64,000 nt of DNA from Spinacia oleracea (taxonomy: Eukaryota; Streptophyta; Magnoliopsida; Caryophyllales; Amaranthaceae): positions 120,114,715-120,178,714 of the forward strand of contig NC_079490.1 in assembly GCF_020520425.1 (NCBI RefSeq). The letters are read 5' to 3'. The translations under genes and the position numbers were made by a program. Each line of letters opens with the position of its first letter. Positions within the stretch are counted from its first letter, which is position 1. A model generated the notes under the pieces. That model was not told the origin of the DNA. It saw nothing but the letters and a program-made list of their open reading frames with translations, and ran no database searches. Positions 10,668 through 23,152 of the stretch are shown here, one piece after another.

Positions 10668-13600
10668 TCAAAGCCATTCTCCAATATGCCTGATTCCCAT
10701 AGCTGCAGTGTGCGAGTTGTGCTTCGCTTGCGGCAGAGGTTTAGTTAATGGATCTGATATGTTGTCATCAGTTCCAATCTTGCTTATCTCGACTTCTTTT
10801 CTTTCAACGAACTCTCGTAGAAGGTGAAATCTACGAAGTACATACTTGACTCTCTGGTGGTGTCTAGGCTCTTTTGCCTGTGCAATAGCTCCGTTATTGT
10901 CACAATACAGGGCTATTGGTCCTTTAATGGAGGGGACTACACCAAGTTCACCTATGAACTTCCTTAGCCATATAGCTTCCTTTGCTGCTTCATGTGCAGC
11001 AATGTACTCCGCTTCAGTTGTAGAATCCGCAATGGTGCTTTGCTTACCACTTTTCCAGCTTACTGCTCCTCCGTTGAGGCAGAAGACAAACCCAGACTGT
11101 GATCTGAAATCATCTTTGTCGGTTTGGAAACTTGCGTCCGTATAGCCTTTAACAATTAATTCATCATCTCCACCATAGACCAGGAAGTCATCTTTGTGCC
11201 TTTTCAGGTACTTTAGAATGTTCTTGGCAGCAGTCCAATGCGCCTCTCCTGGGTCTGACTGGTATCTGCTCGTAGCACTGAGTGCGTACGCAACATCCGG
11301 GCGTGTACATATCATAGCATACATTATTGAACCAATCAATGATGCATATGGAATCCCATTCATTCGTCTACGCTCATCAAGTGTTTTTGGGCACTAAGTC
11401 TTGCTTAGAGTCATTCCATGAGACATGGGTAGGTAGCCTCGCTTGGAGTCCGCCATCTTGAACCTATCAAGCACCTTATAAGTGCTTTGACTAAGTCCAA
11501 TCATCCTTTTAGACCTATCTCTGTAAATCTTGATGCCCAATATGTACTGTGCTTCTCCTAGATCCTTCATCGAAAAACATTTCCCAAGCCAAATCTTGAC
11601 AGAGTTCAACATAGGAATGTCATTTCCGATAAGTAATATGTCGTCGACATATAATACTAGGAAAGCAATTTTGCTCCCACTGACCTTCTTGTATACACAA
11701 GATTCGTCTGCGTTCTTGATGAAACCAAAGTCACTGACTGCTTCATCAAAACGTATATTCCAGCTCCTGGATGCCTGCTTCAATCCGTAGATTGACTTCT
11801 TTAGCTTGCATACCTTTTTAGCATTCTTTGGATCCTCAAAACCTTCAGGCTGTGTCATAAACACAGTTTCTGTTAAAACGCCGTTTAAGAAAGCAGTTTT
11901 GACATCCATCTGCCATATTTCGTAATCGTAATATGCAGCGATTGCTAACATTATCCGAATAGACTTTAGCATTGCAACTGGTGAAAAGGTTTCATCGTAA
12001 TCCACACCGTGGACTTGCCTGTAACCTTTTGCAACCAATCTAGCTTTGAAAACTTCAAGTTTCCCATCCTTGTCCTTTTTCAGTTTGAAAACCCATTTGC
12101 TTCCAATGGCTTGGTAGCCATCTGGCAAATCGACCAAATCCCATACTTGGTTTTCAGACATGGAGTCCAATTCAGATTGCATGGCTTCTTGCCATTGCTT
12201 GGAGCTAGGGCTCGTCATAGCTTGTTTGTAAGTCGCAGGTTCATCACTTTCAAGTAATAGAACGTCATAGCTCTCGTTCGTCAAAATACCTAAGTACCTT
12301 TCCGGTTGAGATCTATATCTTTGCGATCTACGCGGGGTAACATTTCTAGATTGACCATGATTCTCACCAGATTCTTCTAAAGATCTCTGAGTTTCATCCT
12401 GAATGTCATCTTGAGCATTCTCTAGAGTTTGTTGTTCGACTCGAATTTCTTCGAGGTCTACTTTTCTCCCACTTGTCATTTTGGAAATGTGATCCTTCTC
12501 CAAAAAGACACCATCTCGAGCAACAAACACCTTGTTCTCGGATGTATTGTAGAAGTAATACCCCTTTGTTTCCTTTGGATAGCCCACAAGGATACATTTG
12601 TCAGATTTTGGATGAAGTTTGGCTGAAATTAATCGTTTGACGTATACTTCACATCCCCAAATCTTAAGAAAAGACACATTTGGAGGCTTTCCAAACCATA
12701 ATTCGTATGGAGTCTTTTCAACAGCTTTAGACGGAGCTCTATTTATAGTGAGTGCAGCTGTATTTAGTGCATGTCCCCAAAATTCTAATGGAAGTTCGGC
12801 CTGACCCATCATTGACCTGGCCATGTCTAGCAAGGTTCTGTTCCTTCGTTCCGACACACCATTCCATTGTGGTGTTCCAGGAGGAGTCAATTCTGATAGA
12901 ATTCCACATTCTTTCAGATGGTCATCAAATTCATAGCTCAGATATTCACCGCCTCTATCAGACCGCAGTGCCTTAATCTTCTTGCCTAATTGATTCTCTA
13001 CTTCACTCTGAAATTCCTTGAATTTGTCAAAGGATTCAGACTTATGCTTCATTAGGTAGACATAACCATACCTACTGAAGTCATCAGTGAAAGTGATAAA
13101 GTAGCTGAAACCACCTCTAGCATTTGTACTCATTGGTCCACATACATCTGTATGGATTAAACCCAATAGTTCATTTGCTCTTTCCCCAACTTTAGAGAAA
13201 GGTTGCTTTGTCATTTTGCCAAGTAAACATGATTCGCATTTACCATAATCCTCTAAGTCAAATGGTTCTAGAATTCCTTCCTTTTGAAGTCTTTCTAAGC
13301 GTTTCAAGTTTATATGGCCTAATCGACAATGCCACAGATAGGTGAGATCTGAATCATTCTTTTTGGCCTTTTTGGTATTTATGTTATATACTTGTTTGTC
13401 GTGATCTAATAAATAAAGTCCATTGACTAATCTAGCAGATCCATAAAACATCTCTTTAAAATAAAACGAACAACTATTGTCTTTTATTAAAAAGGAAAAT
13501 CCCTTAGCATCTAAGCAAGAAACTGAAATGATGTTTTTAGTAAGACTTGGAACATGGAAACATTCTTCCAGTTCCAAAACTAGCCCGGAGGGCAACGACA

Positions 13601-14648
13601 AATAGTAAGTTCCTACAGCTAATGCAGCAATCCGTGCTCCATTTCCCACTCGTAGGTCGACTTCACCCTTGCTTAACTTTCTACTTCTTCTTAGTCCCTG
13701 TGGATTGGAACATAAGTGTGAGCCACAACCTGTATCTAATACCCAAGAAGTTGAATTAGCAAGAATACAGTCTATAACGAAAATACCTGAAGATGGAACG
13801 ACTGTTCCGTTCTTCTGATCTCCCTTTAGCTTTGGACATTCTCTTTTGTAATGGCCTATTCCATCACAATAAAGACAGCTTGATGTGGACTTGTCCTGCT
13901 TTGATTTAGCATTGCCCTTGGACTTTCCACCTTTCTTGAACGGTCTCTTTCTAGCCTTGAGTAAATCTTTGGCTTCACAGTCCAGTATTATTTCAGCCTT
14001 TCTGACAAGGTGAACAAATTCTGCAACTGTTTCTTCTCTTGGTTCACTTAGGTATAGTTGCTTGAAGCGACCAAACCCACTGTGTAGTGAATTGAGCAAG
14101 ACAGAGACTGCCATCCTTTCGCTTATTGGTGTTCCTAGTAGACTTAGGCGATCAAAGTATGAACACATAAGATCCACATAGAACCTCAGTGGGACGCCTA
14201 CCCTCTGTTTAGTGCGAAGGAGCTGAACATGTGTTTCTTGGACCTCCATCCTATAACACCTGTTGGGAGAACTAACCTTTAGACCAGACATTGATTCAAT
14301 CAACTCATGGACGTTCAGGTCCCTGTCCTCCGTACTTCCACGACAGATATCCCTCAGATTCTTGATGAGCGTAAAAGGTTCATAGGCTACAAACCTTTTA
14401 GCCCAATCATCAGGGATATTGTTCAGCATGAGACTCATAACCTTTTTGAGATCCGCATCCCAGGCGTAAAATCTCTCAGGGGTCATATCTCTGGCATAGT
14501 AGCTTGGCATGGGATGTGACAGTACATACTCAAGTCCATTGAGTTTGACTATTTCAACTAGCTTAGCTTCCCATTCAAGAAAATTTATCAGGTTCAGCTT
14601 GACCATAAGCTCAGAACCCATGATGATGTTTTGATTGTTGTTTGCCAT
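10668..14648 (-). pseudogene. Element C gag-pol polyprotein with one in-frame TAG
   Basis: The frame has 1326 sense positions, counted from the ATG at 14648 (MANNNQN). Gag comes first, then a CCHC zinc knuckle (C258, C261, H266, C271) and the protease DTG (305-307). Integrase follows, with an HHCC finger (H440, H445, C471, C474) and D501, D564, E600 in the D,D35E spacing. Reverse transcriptase has YVDD at 1000-1003, and RNase H has likely acidic residues D1171, E1212 and D1250. The only break is a TAG at 11394-11396 (codon 1085), just before RNase H; the related A copy has AAG there. The frame is unchanged across it, so one base change would explain the defect. An in-frame hydrophobic extension to 14741 is probably intron or leader, not protein. 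The gag differs in type from element A's. Confidence 0.93.
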
Positions 14649-17431
14649 ATTAAAAACTACAATTGAAAAGAATAAACAAATAAATAACCATTCACAGTTT
14701 CTCTTAATAAACTTAAATTCTAGCATACATGCATAATTCAATGTTTATTAAGCATTTTATTCAAGTTATGTGTTCCGGCAGGTGTGAATAAAATGATTCC
14801 AAGATCCTAAAATCATTGAAGAACTAAGCACAGTTTGTCGACTTAATCCTAAAACATCTTAGGTAAGCAAAATCCTTTTGCTAATAGTCTAGAAACTATT
14901 CTTGGTTGATAGGTACGTCTAAGAACTTATTAGGTAAACCTATCGATTTTGCCACGACATAAAAGGACTCCTTACTTATATCGTTGAGTTTCACCAAAAC
15001 TAACATGTACTCACAATTACTTGTGTACCTTGCCCCTTTAGGACCAATAAGTAACACCTAGCTGAGCGAAAACTATTACTAGATTGATGTAAAGGATATC
15101 CAAGCAAGTGTATATTTTGGCATGGCACCTTTTAACTCAATTTTTAAGTTTGGAACTTAAGGCTCTTACTATGTTGGTTAGATTTTAAGTGAACTAAAAT
15201 CCTTAATCATGCAACATAATCAAGCTCTTGATCTCATGCATTTTAAGACATATTTAAAAGCAATAAATAACTTAAAACATGCATAAGATAAATGTGATCT
15301 AGTATGGCCCGACTTCATCTTGAAGCTTTGACTTCAAAGTCCGTCTTGAAAATCTCCGTGGGAGGCACCATTTTCTTCAAATAGGATAAGCTATAACTAA
15401 TTACAACTATTTGATGGTTCGCAGACCATATTTGAATTGAAAAATAACTTTGGTACTTTAGACCAATTACATTCAAATTAATGGTACGCAGACCATATTT
15501 TCTATCCTATTTGGGCCATACTAGTCACTTCTTAACCTGCAAAACAGTACATATACAATATATACCATTCACCCATTCATTATCATGAATGGCCCACTTA
15601 GCTGGTTAGTAAAACACATTATGCATCACGTAAATATTTGCAGCAATTAATCAAGGGCACCAATAATCTACCAATTATTCAGTCCTTATTAATTCTAATC
15701 AAGTTGTTTTAACCTTAAGGATTTGTAGACCTAATCAAGAGTTTATGACTAAAAAGCGCTCCCACTTAAACCAATAAATTCATATGCTTTACTAATTTTA
15801 AACATAAAAATGTATTTCTAGTCTAACCGGAAACATACAATTTTAATTAAAATTTAAAGCTCATATAAATTTATAATTGAATCCAAAAAGTTTAATTTAA
15901 TTTCAGTCGTTATTTAAATTAATTCATGATTTTAATTTTAGTAAAATAATTAGAATAAATAACATTTATTATAATTACAATATTCAAAATTAAAATCCAA
16001 GAAAATAATTTAAATTATTAATTTTAAAATTAATTAAAATTACGTGAACTGAAATTTTCAAATTAAACATTCAAAACGATCTAATCGTAACGCAAACATC
16101 CTACGCTTTGCACGCCCATGGGCCGCACGCATACAGCCATTGCTGGCCATATGCTCGCAGCCCATGCGCTCGTCGCATAGCTGCTGCTCTACCAATCGCA
16201 AGCCATCGCACGCTGTGGTGCTCGCTGCGCGCGCGCCGCGAGCCATCGCTCGCAGTGCGCGCTCGCCAGCGCTCGCTGTGCGCGCGAGCCATCGCTCGCT
16301 GTGCGCGCGAGCCATCGCTCGCTGTGCGCGCGAGCCATCGCTCGCTGTGCGCGCGACATCGCTCGCTGTGCGCGCGAGCAACGCTGGGCACAGCGCTCGT
16401 GGCACGCGAGCTTGCGCTCGCTGCGCGCGAGGCTGCGCGCTCTTGCGCGAGGCAGTGCGCGTTGTGGCGCAGCTCGCTTGCTGCCCACACGCGACTGCCT
16501 TGGCTTGCGTTTCGCCCATGCCCATTTGTTCATAGCTCGTGGCACACGACACAAGGCAGGGCTGCTGCCTTGTGCTCGTGCACTACGCCCTTGCTCATTG
16601 CATTCGTGCCGCACGGGCGACGAGCTCCCTTGCTCGTCGTCGCATGCCCGCACTATACAACACCCCTTAAGGGTAACACGAAGCGTCCATTGCTTTGTGC
16701 GTGCAAGTTTTATGAACGAATCGCATAAAAATTCAAAATTTATATTTAAAATTAATGACAAATTAATAAATAATATTAATTTCATAATTTTAGGGCGAAA
16801 AAATCGAAAATTTATTATTCAATTGATTTCCGATTTACATGGATTCAAGTCTAGGTCATAAAAATTTAAAATTTATCATAAATTTACAATTTTTATGGTG
16901 GTTTTTAATCATAGGTTTCTAATTAAATTATAATTAATTATGAAAATCAAATTAATTCTAAATTATTCTAATTTTCAACAAATTAATCATAATTACAAAT
17001 TAGATTGCATAATTAACAAGGCTAGGCATTCAAACTTGTTAAACATATACAGTAGGTCAATCAAAAATTCAAGATTTATCAACAAGAATCGCAAATATTT
17101 AATTTAACATCTTAAATTTACGAAATTTTGCATTCGAAAAACTAAAACCTTCGAAAAGTCATAGTTAGACTTCGAATTTGAGAATTCTGGGTTCGGCAGA
17201 AAAATATTATTTTTGTCAAAATTTTAGAATGCCGTTTACATGCGGAATTGACACAAAAATCACTCGATTTGGATGAGTAACGAAGAAACTGCCGAAAAAC
17301 TGCGTACGTATAATTAAATAAACGCAATTTGCAATTAATTTACAATTACGAAAATTAATCACCCCTTTTAATTCTTGCAAATTTGTAATATTTAACCATG
17401 TTTATGCAAATTAGATTATGAAAATAATAAG
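14649..17431 (-). other. Leader of element C
   Basis: This is 2.8 kb of untranslated sequence between the primer-binding site and gag. On the minus strand it starts AT-rich, passes a GC-rich island (16080-16700) with a tandem hairpin array and a conserved stem-loop (16618-16639), then runs AT-rich to gag. A pyrimidine tract ending in TTGTAG stands nine bases before the ATG, as in element A, and resembles a splice acceptor. The long frames in the island on both strands are composition artefacts. Confidence 0.7.
16271..16385 (-). repeat. 23-bp tandem repeat array in element C leader
   Basis: CGCGCGAGCC recurs at 16281, 16304 and 16327 (period 23). A shortened unit begins at 16350 and a partial one at 16371. 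Each full unit contains GCGAGC and GCTCGC separated by four bases, so each can fold into a 6-bp stem with a tetraloop (GATG in the sense strand). Element B has a single such stem-loop at 4826-4841. Confidence 0.88.
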
Positions 17432-17432
17432 G

Positions 17433-17446
17433 GGCTCGTGATACCA
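17433..17446 (-). other. Primer-binding site of element C
   Basis: On the minus strand TGGTATCACGAGCC lies one base after the 5' LTR. It is the same initiator tRNA-Met-like site, with one extra C, as in B. Confidence 0.8.
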
Positions 17447-17447
17447 C

Positions 17448-18880
17448 TGTTAGGTTATGATACATATGATATTACATAAATCATGCGGAAACAACCATTA
17501 ACCCAGGAATACATATTATTTACACATAATCATATAGCATAATTTAGATGCATACTCTTTGTTGCGTGCCCTCCCTAGCTGCGCCCGAACCGAACAAGAA
17601 CAAGTCTTTAGGACTCCAAGTGTCGTCCCTCCGTAGATAGTCCACAGCACGTCCGGACCCGCCTTAAGATTGACCAACTAGAATCGCCCTTAAGGTACTA
17701 GAATTTTCGGCACTTTTGAGCAAGATGTGTGATTGAATTTTTCTCTCAAAAACTCACTTTGAATATTTTGAAACTCGTTATAAATTGTGAACCCAGGCCA
17801 CATATTTATAGGGGTATGGAAAGGGAATTGGAATCCTATTCAGATACAAATTAATTAAACCTAGAATCCTACAAGAACTCTAATTAATTAATTTATCTAA
17901 TAGAATTAGGAATTTAATCATTGACCGAACTCTGCATGTTTTAGGAATCGTGCATGAACACAAACACTCACGCACGCACACACGGCAGCCACGATGGGCC
18001 GCCCATGCGCGTGCGTGCGAGCAGCAGCCCACGCAGCGAGGCCTACGCGAGCTACAAGCCCACGTAGCTCCTGCGCGCGCTGCGCGCGCTGTGCGCGCTG
18101 CCTCGGCCTGCTGGGCCTGGCCTTGCGCTGGGCCTGGCGTGGCCTTGGCTGTTCGTGTGGCGCGCTTGGCTTGCTGGGCGATGGCCTGGCTTCGTGCTGG
18201 GCCCTCGTCCGGCAGGCCTCGTCCGATGCTTATTCGTACGATACGCTTCCGATTAAATTTCCGATTCCGGAATTCATTTCTGATACGAACAATATTTAAT
18301 ATTTCCGATTCCGGAATTAATTTCCGTTTCGAACAAATATTTAATATTTCCGTTTCCGAAATTATTTTCCGATTCCGATAATATTTCCGATTCTGACAAT
18401 ATTTCCGTTTCCGGCAATATTTCCGATTCTGGCAATATTTCCGTTTCCGATAATATTTTCCGATACGTACCATGTTTCCGTTTCCGGCAACATCTACGAC
18501 TTGGATAATATTTATATTTCCGATACGATCCATATTTCCGTTTCCGGTAATATCATCGTTTCCGGAGTATTCATTTCTTGCCTGTGACGATCTCAGCTCC
18601 CACTGAAACCAAGATCCGTCGATTCCGAATATTCATAGATGGAGTATTTAATGCCATTAAATACTTGATCCGTTTACGTACTATTTGTGTGACCCTACGG
18701 GTTCAGTCAAGAGTAAGCTGTGGATTAATATCATTAATTCCACTTGAACTGAAGCGGCCTCTAGCTAGGCATTCAGCTCACTTGATCTCACTGAATTATT
18801 AACTTGTTAATTAATACTGAACCGCATTTATTAGACTTATCATAGAATGCATACTTGGACCAAGGGCATTATTTCCTTCA
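17448..18880 (-). repeat. 5' LTR of element C
   Basis: It has the same length (1433 bp) and borders as the copy at 8371-9803. The TATA box is at 17801-17810 (reverse strand) and the U3 array at about 18260-18560. It drives transcription leftward, toward gag at 14648. Confidence 0.95.
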
Positions 18881-18885
18881 CTTTA
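18881..18885. repeat. Right target-site duplication of element C
   Basis: CTTTA, identical to 8366-8370. Confidence 0.93.
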
Positions 18886-20900
18886 GAAGTGGCTTTAAAG
18901 GATGGACATCTCTTAGATGACTTTACAAGTGCTTCAAGGAGAACAGAATATTCAAAGGACTTTCAAGTGGCTGTTGATATTCTATTGTTTGATGTTCTAT
19001 ACCCAAGTAGACATAGAGTTCAGGTCACTGAAACTATGAGATTCTTCTATTAGATAGTGAAGAAACCTACAACTTACAGTTAAACTATTATCAAGATAAT
19101 AATGAGTATGTAACTTGTAAGAAAGCTATGACAAAATATAGATTCCCTAAAATGGTTAGAGACCATATATAGACTTAATGTTTAATTGGTTAAAGGCCAT
19201 AAAAACATACTCAATGTTCTGATGACAAAATTGAAATTTTGTTGATTTGCAAGAATGATTTACATCTATTGGTTGCAAATTGGTTTTAAAGATAAAAACC
19301 ATCAAACATGGAATTGTGTTCACACACAAAGCTAGATTAGTTGCTAAAGGTTACAAGCAAATTCATGGCATGGATTGTGTTGAAGCCTCATGCATAATCT
19401 TAATGCTCAAGTCTATAATTCAAGCAATGATTGCATATTGGTACATATGGCAATTGGATGACAAAACGTATTCCTCAATAAAATGTTGGAAGAAACTATG
19501 TACATGGCATGTCATAGGATTTGTGGATCCAAATAAATACTTGAAAAGGAAAGCTAGCTTATGAAATCTAAGTATGGATTTAAGCAAGCAACTGGGAATT
19601 GGAACTGTATTTTAGTGAAGCTAATAAGTATTTTAGTTTCATAAAAGTACATGATTCTTATAGATATATAAGAAGTTTAGTGGGAGTACGTAAAACTTAA
19701 TTGGTCCTATGTGTATCACACAAATCTCTCTATTGTGAAATAACATTCAAATGCTAATGACTTAGATTTGAAATTATTCATCAATAATGGACCAAGGCGA
19801 AACTTAGTACATACTGGGTATTAAGATCTATTGACAACGATCATAGAATATTGTTTTAGATTAAGTAATGGCATTTACTAAATCAAACACAAAATACTCC
19901 ATTGGAGATATTTGACCCATGTGAATAAATCTAAGTAATGAATGTTTGAACTATGTATAAGAATTTACTAAGTTAAACATCAAAGGATCTCAGTGAAGAT
20001 TCTAAACCTATATTACATGTCAAAGAATTTAGCTGAATTCAGTATCAACTGAAATTGGATAGCTAAAGTTACATGAATAGAATTCAATTGGGAATTATTT
20101 TGCAAAAGAATTTATCATGTATGATATAATATGAGGATCGCCAAAAATGTATCGTATGACTTTAGGCATGACGAACATATACCAATCTCTATTGATCTAA
20201 GTAAAGATCAACTAGATTGAGATCAAGGAAAACTTAAGATACTTGAAAAAGGTACATAAGAATAGTTCTTGATTCAAGGAAATAAAGATATTCTAAATAT
20301 TGATGCTACACGCATAAACACTGGCAAAGGATCAAGCAAGATTCCTTTGGAGTTAACCATTGACAAAGACGAGCTAAAGAGCATCGTGTTTTGAAATGGC
20401 AACATGGATTGAAGACCATGAGTTGTTGTGTGGGAAATTAAATATTAATTTCTATGTTCTAAGATACAAATGGAAAGTCTTCCACATATCTATGAACTGC
20501 TTGGATAAGTAAATCCAAACAAAGCATTACTAGCAACCTACACAGTGGAAGTAAAAGTACTTATTGCCTAAGAAGCAATAAAACAGGGTTGTTTATGTAA
20601 AGGAGTTCTTCTCTGAACTTGGGTGGATCACTTGTCTTCAAGCTTAATGGTTCTTCATTGCAAAATTCGTAGAACCACTATTGTAGAAAGAAACACTAGA
20701 TCACAAAATAAACAAACTCAAACGATCTTATCATCTATCTCGAAGAACATTCGATGAAAAGGATATTAAGATTGGCAAAGCATGATAACTAAACCTATGC
20801 AACAAGTGAGCTACAACACTCACATTGTGGCACTGGAAATCAAGCATAGCTTTGAATTCCATGAACTATTTTAAAGATGGGTTAGAGGCCCATGGTTGTA
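18881..20900 (+). pseudogene. Element B pol remnant, reverse transcriptase and RNase H part
   Basis: This continues the remnant cut at 8370. The best-preserved part is 19280-19564, which reads like the copia reverse transcriptase core (KARLVAKGYKQIHG.D, then a WQ.D.KT motif). Further right, an RNase H tail is suggested near 20780-20860 by a stretch resembling the C-terminal DPLTKPL...HT...MGI part of element C. Stops are frequent throughout. Sequence drift is far greater than in the adjoining LTR, as expected of a non-autonomous lineage whose coding region is not under selection. Confidence 0.6.
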
Positions 20901-20969
20901 AAACATTGGGGTTGAACATTTATCATATATGAAATGTATTTTCATATTCCGTTTAATCTTGGTTTAGTA

Positions 20970-21718
20970 TTAAATGATGAGTCCCTTCAATTTGACGATA
21001 TATTCAAGATAGACTGTCAGGACCAGTCTTGTGACTAAGAAATGTCTATCAAGTGAACTTGAATGTCAAAAGTTGAAAATGGTCCCTGGTCGGAGTTTTC
21101 TATAAAGATGGACGCATAGAAAACGTTAGACGACTAGAATGCAACATGACTAGTAGTTCTGTTTCTTGAACTATGTGGACATGGCAATGTCGTAATCATT
21201 TGCATAGATACTTACTTTGGGAAGACTAGTATCGGACAGACCTATGAAACTTTACTGTAAGAGATGAAAATCTGTCATGAGTAAATTTCATTAAAATTAT
21301 TAGACACTAATCCTCAATAACTGAGTGATTTGAGATTACTTGTTTGCGAACTGCTTACTTTGACGTTGTCAACCGTCGCACCGTAAAAGGAGGTTATAAA
21401 GGCAATGCTCGGGTAATCACCTATCAATCGAAGTCTAATCTCAAGATCGCAAGATTGGGATTGTCCTCCCATAAATCGGGATGAGATGCTAAAAGTTGTA
21501 CAAGGCCACTCGGAGAGCTAGAAACTGTAAAATGCATGGCCGTGCTCAGATGAATCATAGGCTATGATTATCTGTTTATTTGATCAGTTGAACTCTGAAA
21601 CCGAGAAACACCTCTGGACATAATAAGGATGACAACTCTTACCTTATGTTCAAGAGCAAGCATTGAGAGACAAAGGAATTAGGAAATGCACACTTGTCCC
21701 TAAGGACAAGTGGGAGAC
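20970..21718 (+). other. 3' non-coding region and polypurine tract of element B
   Basis: This is collinear with 9804-10600 of C (reversed). It ends in GACAAGTGGGAGAC directly before the 3' LTR. No gene is seen. Confidence 0.75.
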
Positions 21719-23152
21719 TGAAGGAAATAATGCCCTTGGTCCAAGTATGCATTTAATGGTAAGTCTAATAAATGCGGTTCAGTATTAATTATACAAGTTA
21801 ATAATTCAGTGAGATCAAGTGAATTGTATGCCTAGCTAGAGGCCGCTTCAGTTCAAGTGGATTAATGATATTAATCCACAGCTTACTCTTGACTGAACCT
21901 GTAGGGTCACACAAAAAGTACGTAAACGGATCAAGTATTTAATGGCATTAAGTAATCCATCTATGAATATTCGGAATCGACGGATCTTGGTTTCAGTGGG
22001 AGCTGAGATCGTCAAAGACAAATAAATGAATACTCCAGAAACGGTGATATTACCGGAAACGGAAATATGGATCGTATCGGAAATATAAATATTATCCAAG
22101 TCGTAGATGTTGTCGGAAACGGAAACACGGTACGTGTCGGAAAATATTAATGGAAATGAAAATATTGCCGGAATCGGAAATATTGCCGGAAACGGAAATA
22201 TTGTCAGAATCGGAAATATTATCGGAATCGGAAAATAATTCCGGAAATGGAAATATTAAATATTTGTTCGAAACGGAAATTAATTCCGGAATCGGAAATG
22301 TTAAATAATGTTCGTATCGGAAATGAATTCCGGAATCGGGAAATTAATCGGAAGCGCGTCGTACGAATTAGCATCGGACGAGCTTGCTAGACGAAGGCCC
22401 AGCAAGAAGCCAGGCCCGCGTCCAGCAAGCCAGCGCGCCACACGAACAGCCAAGGCCACGCCAGGCCCGGCGCAAGGCCAGGCCCAGCAGGCCGTGGCTG
22501 CGAGCGTAGCTACGAGCAGTGGGCTGCGAGCAGGCTGCGAAGCTCGCGTGGGCTTGTAGCTCGCGTGGTCCGAGCGGCCGTGTGGGCTGTGCGCGGGCAT
22601 GGCCTGCACGCTTGCGGGTCATGCTCGTGTAGTGTTTGTGCTTCCGTACGAAACCTAAAACGTATAGGATTCGTTTGATGATTAAATTCCTAATCCTAAT
22701 GGATAAATTAATTAATTAATAAGAGTTCTGATAAGATTCTACTTAATTATTTCGTATCCTAGTAGGATTCGATTACTTTTTCCATAGCCTATAAGTATAT
22801 GACTAATGCTCATATTTTACAATGAGTTTTAAGTATTCTAAAGGTGAGAATTTTGAGCAAAAATTCAGTCATATACTTTGCCCATATTGCCGAAAATAAT
22901 AGTACCTTAAGGGCGATTCTAGTTAGTCAATCTTAAGGCGGATTCGGACGTGCTGTGGACTTTCTACGGAGGGACGACACTTGAAGTCCTAAAGACTTGT
23001 TCTTGTTCGGTTCGGGAGCAGCAAGGGAGGGCACGCTACAAAGAGTATGCATCCTAATTATGCTAATTGTTATGTGGCAATTAATTTGGAATCCTGGCTT
23101 TCATGGTTTTTCCGCATGATTTATATTCGTTTATATGTATCATAACCTAACA
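21719..23152 (+). repeat. 3' LTR of element B
   Basis: It starts TGAAGGAAATAATGCCC and ends CATAACCTAACA. It matches 2400-3826 along its whole length with many scattered substitutions, and it carries the U3 array and the GC-rich block. Confidence 0.92.

Larger units (their letters stand above)
8371..18880 (-). mobile_element. Ty1/copia element C, complete, inserted in element B
   Basis: C is a complete 10,510-bp element on the minus strand. The 5' LTR is 17448-18880, the 3' LTR is 8371-9803 (both 1433 bp), and the primer-binding site, leader, gag-pol and purine tract are all present. CTTTA duplications flank it. Comparing the LTRs line by line I found seven differences, all transitions, so the insertion is recent. 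The polyprotein has one in-frame stop. By LTR size and layout it may belong near the Tork/Angela group, but I cannot place it by phylogeny. Confidence 0.95.
2400..23152 (+). mobile_element. Ty1/copia element B, inserted in element A
   Basis: B is an LTR retrotransposon with LTRs at 2400-3826 and 21719-23152, a primer-binding site at 3828 and a purine tract before the 3' LTR. Element C (8371-18880) interrupts it, so B itself is about 10.2 kb. LTRs, leader and 3' non-coding region clearly belong to the same family as A, C and D. Its coding region is only a ghost: short scraps resembling protease, integrase, reverse transcriptase and RNase H, with no gag recognised. In the first 335 bp of its two LTRs I counted about 17 differences, so it is much older than C. 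It probably moved with proteins supplied by relatives; that is inference. Confidence 0.88.

Noticed and set aside
11394..11396. TAG in element C as programmed readthrough
   Set aside because: The related copy in element A has a lysine codon here and the following bases do not match known plant readthrough contexts. A simple mutation is the simpler view.
14649..14741. Hydrophobic N-terminal extension of the element C polyprotein as a signal peptide
   Set aside because: The codons cover a pyrimidine tract ending in TTGTAG, better explained as leader or splice acceptor. The MANNN start is shared with element A.
16101..16785. Long alanine/arginine/serine-rich open frames on both strands in the GC-rich leader of C (and likewise 4528-5095, 8803-9456, 17880-18533, 22301-22622, 59857-60355, 63393-63823)
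   Set aside because: All frames are open on both strands because of the repetitive GC-rich composition. They overlap LTR and leader blocks, differ between copies, and resemble no protein family.
18847..19053. Open frame crossing the C LTR / B junction
   Set aside because: It starts in the LTR end and runs into the B remnant, so it is an accident of the insertion.
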